A stretch of 64,000 bases of DNA from Niebla homalea (GCA_019925105.1 JAHGAU010000020.1:124001-188000), one strand, 5' to 3'; positions 27,151 to 37,938 are shown, counted from the first letter of the stretch. Notes: generated by a model from the letters alone, not told the origin. Numbers and translations: made by a program.

Positions 27151-27210
27151 CTTCTAATATATCACACCAACACCCATCCTTTATTGCTATTTGCGCATAT
27201 TCTAGCAGCT

Positions 27211-27615
27211 ATGGCAGGAATTATATTACTCCGGATGTTTTATTTCAATAATGACAACGATAAGAGCCCAGACGAAACCAGGACCATGGAAGATAAACAC
27301 GTTGCCACAGATTATCAAGTTTGCTCAACACACATCGGACAGTCGTCTTCAGCAAACATGGACGGAACTAAAGGCAATGCTTCGTCTCCGAGCAAGGAGG
27401 GAGGTGGCTCTTCAGAGCCCAACAATTACACAAAAGAATACTATCAGGCGGTCAGGGATCAATACAATGAATCAAAAGTAATCGAACAAGATGAATTAGA
27501 GAGGATGAAGACAATAGGAGGGAACGCAAATAACCGGATGGTCACTGGGGCGCCAAGGTTGCGCTCAAGGAATGACCATGATGGTTGCTCTTGGACTTCG
27601 GCCTTGACAAGGTAG
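27211..27615 (+). CDS. Small hypothetical protein, 134 residues
   Basis: I do not recognise a family. The frame opens upstream at 27,184, but the first ATG in good context (agcagctATGGc) is at 27,211, about 50 bp downstream of an AATATATCA TATA-like element. The protein starts with a short hydrophobic stretch (about residues 2-12, G-I-I-L-L-R-M-F-Y-F). A hydrophilic Ser/Gly/Asn/Glu-rich segment follows (about 40-80), then a charged, probably helical part containing N-Y-T-K-E-Y-Y-Q-A-V-R-D-Q-Y (about 82-115), and a basic tail. The N-terminal hydrophobic part is too weak to call a signal peptide. A GT within ACAAGGTAG at the stop could be a splice donor, so the model may be incomplete. Confidence 0.4.
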   Translation: MAGIILLRMFYFNNDNDKSPDETRTMEDKHVATDYQVCSTHIGQSSSANMDGTKGNASSPSKEGGGSSEPNNYTKEYYQAVRDQYNESKVIEQDELERMKTIGGNANNRMVTGAPRLRSRNDHDGCSWTSALTR

Positions 27616-27662
27616 ATTTCGCACGTCGCTGACAGACAACTCCATCAATGGACAGACATACG

Positions 27663-27695
27663 CCGTCCATGGGCGGACGCGACGTCCGTGGACGG
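27663..27695. repeat. 33-nt nested hairpin
   Basis: CCGTCCA (27,663-27,669) pairs with TGGACGG (27,689-27,695), and CGGACG (27,674-27,679) pairs with CGTCCG (27,683-27,688), with a 3-nt loop and a 4-nt bulge. It follows the small ORF by about 50 bp. Function unknown. Confidence 0.5.
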
Positions 27696-28080
27696 TCCTG
27701 AACAGTCAGCGGCGTGCAACAACAAACATAGCCCTTCTTGCGGCAGGGTCTTCCTCCCTCGGTCAACACTCCAACGTGTGAGTGCCGACTAGAGCTTTGC
27801 GCAGTGAATCACAGAGTCCGTACTTGTGACCTAAGAGCCAGAGTTCGCCTGTATTTGCTTCGAAGTATGGTTTTGATCATGAAGAATATATACCTGAGCT
27901 TGGAACCCATTCATCAAGAGGCTCATTCGGATCCGCACCTCTTGGAGTTGTCTCTTTGCCTGTTGGAGAGGTGTTTCCCTTGGTGCCTGTACCTCGTTAT
28001 CGTCTGGGTCGGAACCATCAGTACCTGGTTAGGGTATCCTAATTGAGCTTGGATTCTGATGGCTCGTTAAATCTGGCTTG
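27696..28080. other. Right edge of the first gene island; no supported gene
   Basis: Normal composition up to about 28,080, then an abrupt change to RIP-type AT-rich DNA. Competing short frames on both strands, none with recognisable content. Confidence 0.4.
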
Positions 28081-29574
28081 TTTATCGAGATTAATATAAA
28101 TTCACTATTACTGGGATCCATATATTATTAAGAGTTAAAGGTAAAACAAAAATAAATATATATTTAATAGTTAAGGGATAACTTATAATAAATATTAATA
28201 TATTTAAATAAGATTTATTTCTTATATTTATTTATTTTAAAAACATATATATAAAAGTAAATACTTAAACAAATACATTATATTAAAATTGTATTAAATA
28301 CCTTTAAACGTAATTCTTATAACCTTAATTAACATCTTAACCGACTTTAATTATTTCTTTTTATAAAAGTTCCGTTATTTAAAATATATTTATACCTTTC
28401 TTGAATAATTATTTATTAGATATGATATATTTAATAATATAATCTTTATCTAAAATAATAAGTAAACGTTATTCCCCGTTTATTATTGAATTACAATTAA
28501 GATCATAAATAATAATCTAATGATTATTATTAAAGCAATAAAATATAATATTCCGATTCTTATAAATATTATAATTAAGTTAAGTATTATAATTAAAATA
28601 TTTAAAATTACGTTTTTACTTAAAAATGCCCCAGCCGAACTTATTCAATTTATAGTTACGTTCCTAATTATCCCCGCTAAATAGAGGGTTCTATTATAGT
28701 ATCGATAGCCGGAATCTATGCTCCAATACGCGTAGTACCGTTGATGGGTCCAGCACGGCCCCTGATCGTGGTTAATACTATCTACCAGACAAAGCAGTTA
28801 CATCAAGTTCCTTAAGGTTCCTTTGGAGACCTCTTTGGAGGGAATGCAGATAAACAGCTCGTGGACCTGATGGTGTAACATAGACAGCTGGTTAGCTTAG
28901 TCCGGTAGCTGCTAAACATCCGCTTACGGTATAAAGAAATTGCTTATAAACGATTTAAGGATATATAGATATATCTTATTCAAAGTATAATTTAGAAAAT
29001 TTTAATATTAAGGAAACTCTTTATTAATTAACTTATAAATTAATTATTAAAAAGGAATTAAAGTTAATAACCTTTTATCAATATCATTTATGTTAATAAT
29101 TATGTATAAATTATACTTATAAATAACTATTAAGGGTATTTAAGACGTAATTTAATATTAAATTATTTTAAGATATAAGAAAATACTCTATATTAAAAAT
29201 AATTTAATTAAAGGTAATAATTAAAATAATATTAATATAATAGAGAGTATATAACTTTTCTATAAAGGGTATTTTTATAAATACTTAATTAACTAGATTT
29301 CTTATTTTACTATCTGGTTAAACGCCGTCTTACTTTTAAATAATATTAAGCGGTAATTAAAGGGACGTTATACTTAATTAAGCATTATTTAAAAGGTATT
29401 TAACGAGGAATTGGGCGCCCGTAATATTATAGTTATAAGGAAATTGCTTTAGAAATAGCTAAGCAGGTCGTAGTTATACCAACTTATAAGCGTTTAAAAT
29501 AACCCTTTCTATGGGAAAAAGAGGTACGAATAATCTGGTATAAATATTACTGACTCCCTCCAGATGATAGCATA
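28081..29574. other. AT-rich DNA with a less mutated patch at 28,620-28,930
   Basis: RIP-type sequence without frames. The patch at about 28,620-28,930 keeps many CA/TG dinucleotides and GC-rich words but shows no coding potential or RNA structure I recognise. It may be a younger insertion or an ancestral single-copy remnant. Confidence 0.4.
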
Positions 29575-30498
29575 CCACCGTTGAAGCCTTACGTAACGTC
29601 TACTACGCTACGTATTATTTAATTATCGTATTAATAAGTGGATTTATAGTATTATAAAGCTAAAGGCTACTTATTAATAGCCTTTTAAGCAGGTATAATT
29701 ACAATTTACCGTAAGATTAACTCCTTTATTAAGTATAATATTTACTTTTTACATTATAACCATTGGAACCCGTCCGTTTTTATTGATAAAACGTATATTT
29801 ATTAAGTAATAACTTATAGATAGGGAAAACGTATATAAAAATATAAATAAATAAAGTTATACCGGTAATCTTAAAAAAAGCTTCTTTTTGAAGGTTTTAT
29901 TTTACGATTTTAAAAACATTACTCTAATATTAACGTTATTACCCTTTAATTTCTTAAAATAAACTTTATTGATAACTTTAGGAAAAATAAGATATTAAGT
30001 TATCCCGTAATAAATTATTAATTATCTTAAAAGATGAACCGTAAAAAAAGTTAATAAATTTATTTTTAAAGCCCCCTTTTATGGACCATATACCAAGCGG
30101 ATATAGGTAACTATTTTACTTATTATTTAGCTTTTATTAATAAATTACTTTTTAAAAGTTAAAATTATTAATAAGTTAAAGCTTTATCAATATTTTGAAA
30201 ATATCAACTCCGTATATAAGCGGCGATTAATAGCTTATAGCCTTATTAATAAATTAATTGGTTATTATATAGATAGTTATCGAAAATAAATATAATTAAT
30301 TTTATTAACGTATCTAATAACTAGATATTTATTATATATATTTATTGGAAAAAGTTATTATAACGAGAATAAACTTTATTAATAACTGATTAATAAACTT
30401 ATACTTTAATATAATATTTACATTATTATTAATAATATAACTTATATAAATAACGTTAATATTTACGTTTCTCCCCGGATTAAAGAAGTTATTAAAGT
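29575..30498 (+). repeat. Unclassified dispersed repeat, copy 1 (pair with 38,019-39,111)
   Basis: Aligns in the same orientation with 38,019-39,111, from the shared GAAGCCTT(A/G)CGTAACG to the shared ending ATTATTAAAG-type sequence; differences are mostly transitions. The second copy holds an extra solo LTR (38,484-38,646) absent here, so this copy shows the empty site. No protein motif recognised. A third, inverted fragment lies at 31,490-31,698. Confidence 0.65.
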
Positions 30499-30608
30499 TA
30501 GAAATTATATTATTAAATATTTATTATTATATTCACCGGATTATAGTTTAATTAAGCTTATTTTTAGTATATTAAAAGCTCAAATAAAATATTATTTTGA
30601 AGAGTTAT

Positions 30609-30622
30609 ATCATATTTTGTTT
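30609..30622. repeat. Degenerate 14-bp target duplication, left, of the non-autonomous element
   Basis: ATCATATTTTGTTT here versus ATTATATTTTATTT at 31,330-31,343; the two differences are transitions of the RIP type. Confidence 0.55.
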
Positions 30623-31329
30623 GATTTATTTATTCATATACGAGTCTAACTATTACCTTAATTTCGGCGTTACTTAATATTAATGGCTAAGTTACGAATT
30701 TAAAATATGTATATATCTATTTTAAACTTATTATTTTGATTTTAAAAAGGAAAAAGAAATTGTAACCGGTCAATTTAAATTTAATTTACCTTAAAGGTTA
30801 ATACGATTTAAATAAAAATCTTTCCCTTATATCTTTTTACCTTAATATTATAACTGAATCCTTACGTTAACCTAAATAGTATTAGTAAGTACTTTAAATC
30901 CTTAATCTATCATTTTTATTAAGAATTCTTTATTACCGTTATAATCCGTAATAGGGATTTTTATTAAGCCGTATTAAGAAAGCCATCCCGATTATATAAC
31001 TTTATTATTATTAATACTAAAATTACTTTAAGTTCTTTATTATATAACTTTTTAAATTAACCTTATTTATTCTTAATTTTAAATTTTTAACGTTAAATCC
31101 CTATACTCCCTTTTTACTGGCCTTATATAGTAATTAAGCTTAATTAAGGTTATTTACGGATACTAGCAGATTATCGGAAATTTATTATTATATTATATAT
31201 ATTAATTATATAATTTACCGGATAGGATTTAAAGGCTCTTAATAAATTATCCTTTACCCTTAAAATATTCGATTATTCTATAGTTTATCTTTTATACGTA
31301 AAAATGCTATTTCGTTACGCTCGCCCTTA
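30623..31329 (-). mobile_element. Non-autonomous LINE-tailed element, copy 1 (~0.7 kb)
   Basis: Minus-strand element whose 3' end carries a sequence resembling the tail of the LINE copies: element-strand CGCCGAAATTAA, TAGACTCGTAT, then A/T-rich AAATAAATC-type repeats, versus CGCCGGAATTAA, TAGACCCGTAGT and (AATC)n. A second copy at 32,704-33,418 ends at the same 5' point (element strand GGGCGAGCGTAACGAAATA). The shared 5' end argues for a defined short element, not random 5' truncation. There is no frame. It is probably a SINE-like passenger that borrows LINE machinery through the shared tail. Confidence 0.6.
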
Positions 31330-31343
31330 ATTATATTTTATTT
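31330..31343. repeat. Degenerate target duplication, right, of the non-autonomous element
   Basis: ATTATATTTTATTT, matching 30,609-30,622 apart from two transitions. Confidence 0.55.
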
Positions 31344-31489
31344 CCGTTATTATATAGTAAAGTATCGCTTTAAGGGTAATTAAGTACGAAGCTTTAAAGT
31401 AGGGGTTATAACGTTATAAGGATGGCGAGGATAAATATAAATATAAGTATAAGTATAAATATAATAAAAATAAGCATAAAGAAAGATAA

Positions 31490-31698
31490 TTAGTTTAATA
31501 TTTATAACTCTTACGCCGTACATAACCGGAAAGGGAAACCAGTAAATTCTTAAAACGTATTAAGTGATTTAAGGGTAATACGTGAAGAATGGGCGTTACG
31601 CAAGGCTTCAATAACTTTGTATAGTAGGAATTAATATAATCTCGGGAGAGGTGCGTTTTTTTTGGCCAAGCATTTGCAAGCTTCTCGGACACCCCAAA
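31490..31698 (-). repeat. Inverted fragment of the unclassified repeat, with a conserved terminal block
   Basis: The minus strand from 31,698 reads TTTGGGGTGTCCGAGAAGCT, then a poly-A run, CGCACCTCTC and GAAGCCTTGCGTAACG. The same order occurs on the plus strand from 37,939. A 65-codon open frame (31,692-31,495, minus) lies wholly inside this repeat and is not supported as a gene. The conserved GC-balanced end may be a transposon terminus. Confidence 0.55.
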
Positions 31699-32703
31699 AT
31701 GCTAATGCTCTATGAATTTACCGGAAACCGATTACTGTTCCTTGGTAATAAAAATCCCTATTACTTTAAAACGTTATAACGATTAATTATTTAATAGTAA
31801 TAATTGTTATATCGCGCTTTTTTATTACGTTTAATAAGGCAAGGTTATATAGCCGTAACCGGGACGGGAGTATATATCCCTTTTATACGATTAAACCATA
31901 TGGACTTATATACCAACTAGTCTATAATTAAACTTATCTCTGTAATCTTCCTTTAAGGAAAAACCCCCATAACGTTCCTCCTCTGGAAATTATTCACTTT
32001 ATACTAAAGACCTTATTGATAATATCTGTCAGCCGGTGTTTTACGGGCATGGAGTGCGGGCAAGGAGTATTATGGAGCAGTCATGCAGGCAATGCCAAGA
32101 CACCCTTACAATGCGTATAGATACCATTACCTTATCGAACATCCCAGAATACCTAGTTATTTACCTGTAAGCACCTTTTATCTTCATAGATAAATCATAT
32201 ACAATGCATATACATTGCATATATACTCACTTGCTGTCCATCTTATAATATTATATAAACTCCCTAGGCTGCTTTGTAAAATGGCGTAATCTTCGGGTTT
32301 ATAGATATAAGAATGAAAAGTTTAATACGTTAATTTAACAACGTTTTAAATAATTATAATATATTCTTTTATAGTATTAATAATAAGCTTTATCATCTTC
32401 TATTTTACTAATCACTAATCTTATTAAGAAAAAGGATCATTTTAAAGTCTTTATATTATTATTTATTTATTTATAAATAACATTGTTATAAATTACTTTA
32501 AACTTATTAATACTTTAATAATTTAAATGTAATAAATTCTATATTTCTTAAGAAACCTTTTAATTATAAACTTCCTTATTTAATTAATTTGATATTTTTA
32601 AATATTCAATAAAAATAAGTATATTAATTTAATTCATGATTTTAAAAATTAAAATATATAGAGTAATTATAATAAATTTGATGAATTTATTTATTAAAAT
32701 TTT
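31699..32703. other. AT-rich DNA with an LTR-like normal-composition patch at about 31,950-32,290
   Basis: The patch includes TGTCAGCCGGTG at about 32,026 and a TATA-like segment with ATGCATATACATTGCATATA near 32,200. These resemble an LTR promoter region, but no matching partner or target duplication was found. Confidence 0.35.
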
Positions 32704-33418
32704 GATTTATTTATTTATATACGAGTCTAGCTATTAAGTTAATTTCGGCGTTCTATAATGTTAATGGTTAAGTTACGATTCTTATTATTTATGTTTATTT
32801 TAAACTTATTATCTTAATATCTTAAAAGGGAAAAAGAAACTATAATCGGTTAACTTAACCTTAATTTACTTTAAATATTAACTTGATTTAAATAAAAACT
32901 TTTTTTAATAATTATTTACCTTAATATTATAACCGAGTTTTTATATTAACTTAATTAAGGTTAATGAATATATTAAATCCTTAATTCATTATTTCCGTTA
33001 AGAATTTATTCTTATTATTACAATCTAAAATAGAAACTTAATAACCTTATTAAGCTTAATCGGAAGGAAATAACTCCGATTATGTAATTTTATTATCTTT
33101 AATATTTAAATCTCGCTTTAAGTATTTTATTATATAGTTTTTTAACTTAACCTTATTTAGTTTTAACTTTAATCTTTTAACGTTAAATCCCTATAATCCC
33201 TTTTTACCGGCCCTATATAATAACTAGGCTTATTTAAGGTTAACTATAATTATTAATAAATTATTAAATATTTATTATTACTTTATCTATACTAATTATA
33301 TAATTTACCGGATAGGGTTTAAGGGTTCTTAATAAAAGTTATTCTTTACCCTTAAAATATTCGACTATTCTATAGTTTATCTTCTGTACGTAAAAATGTT
33401 ATTTCGTTACGCTCGCCC
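32704..33418 (-). mobile_element. Non-autonomous LINE-tailed element, copy 2 (~0.7 kb)
   Basis: Same orientation and the same two ends as the element at 30,623-31,329: the LINE-like tail begins GATTTATTTATTTATATACG at 32,704 and the element-strand 5' end is GGGCGAGCGTAACGAAATA at 33,418-33,400. Internal differences are mostly transitions. Target duplication not recognisable. Confidence 0.6.
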
Positions 33419-34340
33419 CCTTTAATATAAAATATATAAGAACGTTTTTAATAATAAGAAGCTTAAGTTTAAAAGCTTCATTAAAAGGTTATACGTTTTA
33501 TCACGTAGTTAGTTTTCCGTAATATATCAATATTATTTTTGTTTAATAAATGAAATTTATAATAAATACCGCTTATTTATTATTATAACGATTCATATAA
33601 ATTTTATTTTATTTAAGCGTAAGCTTAGAAGTTATGAGTAATTATATATTTATAATAAGTTTTATAAGTTTAAGTAACTTATATTATATTCTTTAAATAA
33701 GTTTCCTATATAATTAAAATTAAATAATATAAGTCTTAATTAATAACTTATAAATATATTAAGTATAAAGGTATTATATAATATTATTTATTTACGTTTT
33801 TAAAAACGGTATAATATTAATATATTGATATAGCTTAAAAGGAAAGACCCTTCCTTAATATTATCAATACTAGCCGTTTATCCCCCGTTTATAAAGTTTT
33901 GAATCTACTTTATTATACTAATTTCTTTCGCGGCCTTTAAAGAATTAAGCGGCGTACCATTTTTACGCTTATTCCTTTTAACTGGCTATATAGCATTAAG
34001 TATTAATTTTAATTTACCTTAAAAGATATTATTCATAATATTAATTTTTACCGGTATTTTATTAATTAAAAATAATTATTTTAACTAATTAATCTATAGT
34101 TTTATTATATAATATTTTACGTTTATTAAAGCCTTATAATGTAATATATTATTTTACTTTATTATTATTTAAAAAGATATATTCTTTAAAATAAACATAT
34201 TAAAGTATTAATATACTTTAAGGGAAACTTAATTAAAAGCGGTATTAAATATAATATTTAAAAAATTAAAGAAATAATACTTTATATATATATATATATA
34301 TAATATTTAATTAATTAATAAAAAATACGTTAAAATAATA
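33419..34340. other. AT-rich RIP-affected DNA, nothing recognisable
   Basis: No frame, no motif. A short (TA)n run lies near 34,285. Confidence 0.4.
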
Positions 34341-34870
34341 AGTATTACGTACATCTACAAATCTCCGACCTGCTCAGATCGAGTAGCCAAAAAAAAAGGA
34401 ATTTATTCACTCAGACCGCTCGTAAGTCACTTACGAGCATCCCGGAAAACTTATAAGCGCTCTGAGCGGTCCCGAACGGGTAAAAAAAAGTTAAAATAAA
34501 AACTATTTAAAACAGTAAGATAATGGTTTTTATTTATTATAAATTTTTTTATTTAAGCTTTCTTAAAAGCGGGTATTATCCTTACCCCCTTTATAAGCCG
34601 TAATATTTAACGTTTTTAAGAATAAATTACAGATTCGGTTATTTTAGCTAAATGTTACCCTTGGAGCTAATAATTTACGCTCAAAGGGGGGGGTATTTAA
34701 AGGGGGTAATTTAATTTTAAAAACAGTAAGTAAAAAAACCTATGAGTAAGTAGAATACTTATAAGTAAACCGGATACTTATAAGTACTTAGAGGCCTAAC
34801 GAGGGTAGATATAAGCTTAACCTGCTTAATCTGCTCGCGTAGACTCAGAGTGCTTATATGCTGAAAAAAA
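34341..34870. other. Mixed-composition segment with palindromes
   Basis: Two less mutated patches (about 34,345-34,485 and 34,735-34,865) flank an AT-rich middle. They contain CTTAYRAG-type palindromes: the long one at 34,418-34,438 and two copies of ATACTTATAAGTA between 34,755 and 34,795. A-runs follow both patches. It could be a small transposon end pair or a decayed LTR; not identified. Confidence 0.4.
34418..34438. repeat. 21-nt perfect palindrome
   Basis: GCTCGTAAGT, a central C, then ACTTACGAGC. An outer GACCGCTC (34,414-34,421) also pairs with GAGCGGTC (34,464-34,471), so two alternative stems are possible. Confidence 0.7.
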
Positions 34871-35458
34871 GTTTTACTAATATACATCGTTATTTATTTT
34901 ATTAAATAACTTAAAAACGAATAGAAAAAAGAAAGAATTAAAAATATCAAACGTAAAAAGGAAATTATTTTACACTTTATAATATAAACAGGTAGCTTAA
35001 AAACTCATATTATTAATAAAAATAATATAACCGGATGAATCTATAAGGATATTAAGGATTATTAAGGTATAATACGTAATAACGATATTATTAATACTTA
35101 TATAAGCGGAAGGGCGACTTCAATAAAATCTGGTTGCTAGTAATTTCAGGGGCGCCTAGGGGGAGCTAAAAGGAGGAGCCGGAAAGGATCAGCCGGGGTA
35201 ATATCGTCTTTATATACGCCAGAAAAGGGACGTTAAAATTCGAAATAATATTTCTTTTATTAAGTAAGAATACCAGCGTTTATTAAAAAAACGTTAGATA
35301 AAGTAAATAGAGGGATAAAATCTATATTAATCTTTTTATCGGTAATAACGGTCGGCTTCTTTTTAAAGGTTACCTTACATATAATTTAATTGAAAAGCCG
35401 CCCAGAATACCCCATTAACTTACTGGGGCGGGGTGCGGCTGGTAGAGTTGAGATCTTT
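34871..35458. other. AT-rich DNA with a GC patch at 35,100-35,240
   Basis: No frame. The patch (TTTCAGGGGCGCC, then purine-rich AGGAGGAGCCGG) and the segment at 35,395-35,450 retain CA/TG dinucleotides. Identity unknown. Confidence 0.35.
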
Positions 35459-35506
35459 AGCGTGTTCATTTTCGATGTCGTTTCCTTGGCGATTTCGACT
35501 CTACCT
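35459..35506 (+). repeat. Left arm of a 48-bp inverted repeat
   Basis: Starts AGCGTGTTCATTTTCGATGT. Its reverse complement lies at 35,725-35,772 with six mismatches, all transitions. The spacer is 218 bp of AT-rich sequence. Confidence 0.8.
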
Positions 35507-35724
35507 TTACTTTAAATCCATCTACGGAATATACGATTACTTTATGGAAAATAATTTTTAGAGAAATCTAAAAACGGGAAAATAATTAACGGATATTATT
35601 CTCCAATATTTATATATAAAATATTAAATTAAAATCAGAAATTAAAAAAATCGATTTTAAGTGTGAGTTTTAGGCCTTAATACCCTTACAAGTCTAGTAT
35701 AAATAGTAAGCTCGGAGGGGTCAG

Positions 35725-35772
35725 GGTGGAGTCAAAACCGCCAAGGAAACGATATCGAAAATGAATACGCTA
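35725..35772 (-). repeat. Right arm of the 48-bp inverted repeat
   Basis: On the minus strand it starts AGCGTATTCATTTTCGATAT, matching the left arm. The pair could be the terminal inverted repeats of a ~314-bp MITE-like element (35,459-35,772). No target duplication is obvious. Confidence 0.8.
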
Positions 35773-36360
35773 ACTACCGCCCTGCCCTTACGATAGATAT
35801 CGTTAAAGGCGAAGTAAACTTTTCCAAGGTTATTATTAAAAGGATCGGTAAAGATATATTCCGTTAAGGTACCGTTAATTATACCTTAAATAATAAATCG
35901 TTTAATTATTGTATTATAATATAAAACTTAATATACTTAAATTATGTTTATTAGTTTTATATGATTATTTTTATTTATAAAAATTATCTTTATTAAGTTT
36001 ATTAAGTTATTATTAAGTTTAATCTTATTTAAAGTGACATAATAAAAGTCCTAAATAAAACTTAATTTATTAAATTTAATAATAAAGATATTAAGTATCA
36101 TATTACGCGCTATAATATTAAAGTAATAATTAAATAATTAAATATTAAATCTAGAAAATATTAAAACGGAAAATCAAAGGGATTAAAAAAGCTATAAAGT
36201 AATAACGTAAATACGATTAAGCTTAAAAGGGTATATTACTATATTAATACCGTATTAACAATACCGGTCACGGCTTATAACGGATTAAGGGCACCGAGGA
36301 CTAAAGGCAATCGCATTATACTGGACTCGCTAGTCGGTTCAACGAAGATATCTGTTCAAT
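35773..36360. other. AT-rich DNA grading into the second gene island
   Basis: No feature seen. Composition becomes normal at about 36,280, just downstream of the minus-strand DUF3669-type gene. Confidence 0.4.
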
Positions 36361-37626
36361 CTATAACCTGAATACAATGTTCTTCTCCGGATCCCAAGCC
36401 TTGTCAGCTTCCACCTTCGCGGCCACCTTTGCGATGAACCTTTCCGGCAGTACCCTGACATTGGCATTAACGTGCCGCGCCCCCAAGATTGCCTGACTTG
36501 CCCTTAGATAAACCCCAACAAAATCCCCCCAGAGATCCTCATCAACGTCCGGTCTTGGATAGTAAGGATCGTTGCCAAAGAATGCGTTGATCAGCTTCGT
36601 GTCCACATCTTGGCTGCTAAGCTTTATGGTAAGAGCTTTATCGAAATCCAAAACCCAGAGATTGATTTCGCGCCTATTGAAGATGCGCGTTCCCATGACT
36701 TCTCGTGGCTCAGAGTCACTCCCGAATTGCAAAGGAGCACGACGTTCTGATGTTGCAGCCACAGAGCTGCCTAGTACAAATTCGCAGTCTTGTCCGTCGA
36801 CCTGTGCCTGCCAATGTATGACCGCAAGCGCAAGTGCCATCTCTTTCGCCAAAATAGAGATATTTTCTACCAAGTGCTCTTCCAACATGTTGAGGCGCAT
36901 AGGAAAGTTCTCCAGACTATCGTAAGGCTCCTCTGCGCGCGTATCAGATTCATTCTCGCCAAGATAGACCCGCATCAGACAATTCTTGTTGCTCTGGTCG
37001 TTCTTCGCCTCTTCTTGGATCTCGCCATCTTGCTCGAAGTACCGATCAATGAGTTTCTCGCGCTCTGATTGCGGAATGGGCAGAATGCGGTCAACCTCGA
37101 AAGCAGCACTCGGAAGTCGATACGTGGCGGGGAATCGCTCGAGGTTGGCATTCCAGTATTGAGAGGAATCTGACATCATGAATCTTGGACATGCTGCAGC
37201 CATTGGTATGACCAGATCAGGGAACAAATCCTGCAGCATCTCCCGGGTGTCGGCGAAAGACTTGTGGACTCTATTGGTCAAGCGAAAATCGTTCCAAAGC
37301 GCTTTAGTATCTGGGCCTTTCTTGACTGCAAGTTCGCTACCTGGGATTTCGAAGACTGTGCCTGCTGTGCCCATGCCAATAATCCTGTATCCGCTTTTGT
37401 CTCCGGGTGCTTGGTCTCTAGCACGATTCATTCTCTCGGCAAAGCTGGAAGTCGTGGATATGACGGAGCGAAGCGAGAGCTGTCGACTCACTGACGATGG
37501 ACTATGACTGCGAGCTATATGCATAGGAACTGTGAAGCGTGAAGCGTAAAGCACGTTCCATTCCTTCCGAGAGAGTTGTGGAATGGGATTCTCCCGACGT
37601 ATTTCGTGACTCGGCCATTTGAACAA
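36361..37626 (-). CDS. DUF3669-type (fungal 'zinc finger protein') family, 421 residues, single exon
   Basis: Intact intronless frame from ATG at 37,626 to TAG at 36,361. The protein resembles fungal DUF3669 proteins, which look kinase-like but have no established activity. Residues 82-104 carry a glycine-rich loop with a following Lys pair (G-M-G-T-A-G-T-V at 84-91, A-V-K-K at 100-103). Residues 261-286 hold the typical M-A-L-A-L-A-V-I-H-W block, then D-G-Q-D-C-E-F-V-L-G. L-W-V-L-D-F-D-K-A lies at 323-331, in the place of a DFG-like motif. The first ~75 residues are Ser/Arg-rich and probably disordered. No signal peptide, so it is likely intracellular. It stands alone, with decayed repeats within 1.5 kb on both sides, yet shows no stop or RIP signature, so it has probably been single copy. 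Function is inferred from family resemblance only. Confidence 0.85.
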   Translation of the reverse strand: MFKWPSHEIRRENPIPQLSRKEWNVLYASRFTVPMHIARSHSPSSVSRQLSLRSVISTTSSFAERMNRARDQAPGDKSGYRIIGMGTAGTVFEIPGSELAVKKGPDTKALWNDFRLTNRVHKSFADTREMLQDLFPDLVIPMAAACPRFMMSDSSQYWNANLERFPATYRLPSAAFEVDRILPIPQSEREKLIDRYFEQDGEIQEEAKNDQSNKNCLMRVYLGENESDTRAEEPYDSLENFPMRLNMLEEHLVENISILAKEMALALAVIHWQAQVDGQDCEFVLGSSVAATSERRAPLQFGSDSEPREVMGTRIFNRREINLWVLDFDKALTIKLSSQDVDTKLINAFFGNDPYYPRPDVDEDLWGDFVGVYLRASQAILGARHVNANVRVLPERFIAKVAAKVEADKAWDPEKNIVFRL

Positions 37627-37938
37627 CTCAATGACACGATGAAGAATGACTCAATGGCACAATAGATGTTCGAAGACTTTCGTTGGCGCAGCTGTGGAAA
37701 GTAAGTTTGGTCCAGAGCCTTCCTAACGCGTCCGGCAGCAATCTTGCGTCATCGCAATACACAATACTGCCAAAGGAAAGCGCGGCGGATATTTTGATCA
37801 CACAAAAATTGCGCTTTTACATACTGCTCTGGCCTGAATGTGCAATCCAAGAATTCGTCCTTATTTAAACAACAAGAAGCATTTCATGAAACAAAAAGAA
37901 ACTAACTTACTTCGTGGTGTCTAGTGTCTATTGCCAAA
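37627..37938. other. Intergenic DNA upstream of the DUF3669-type gene
   Basis: Normal composition. A 61-codon plus-strand frame (37,683-37,868) has no support. The promoter must lie here, but no clear TATA box is visible close to the ATG. Confidence 0.45.

Noticed and set aside
27831..28028. Open minus-strand frame of 65 codons (Gln/Arg-rich), possibly the 3' end of a gene cut off at the island border
   Set aside because: No start codon upstream, an alternative frame is open as well, and no family match; too weak to list.
27542..28046. Minus frame at 27,542-27,769 and plus frame at 27,738-28,046
   Set aside because: The first overlaps the small ORF and the hairpin; the second lacks an ATG start and any motif.
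31495..31692. 65-codon minus-strand frame
   Set aside because: Inside a dispersed repeat fragment; other copies of the repeat do not keep the frame.
32026..32341. Solo LTR starting TGTCAGCCGGTG and ending TTTAACA
   Set aside because: The flanking bases do not form a target duplication and no second copy is present; left as an LTR-like patch.
37683..37868. 61-codon plus-strand frame upstream of the DUF3669-type gene
   Set aside because: No motif, in the expected promoter region of the divergent gene.
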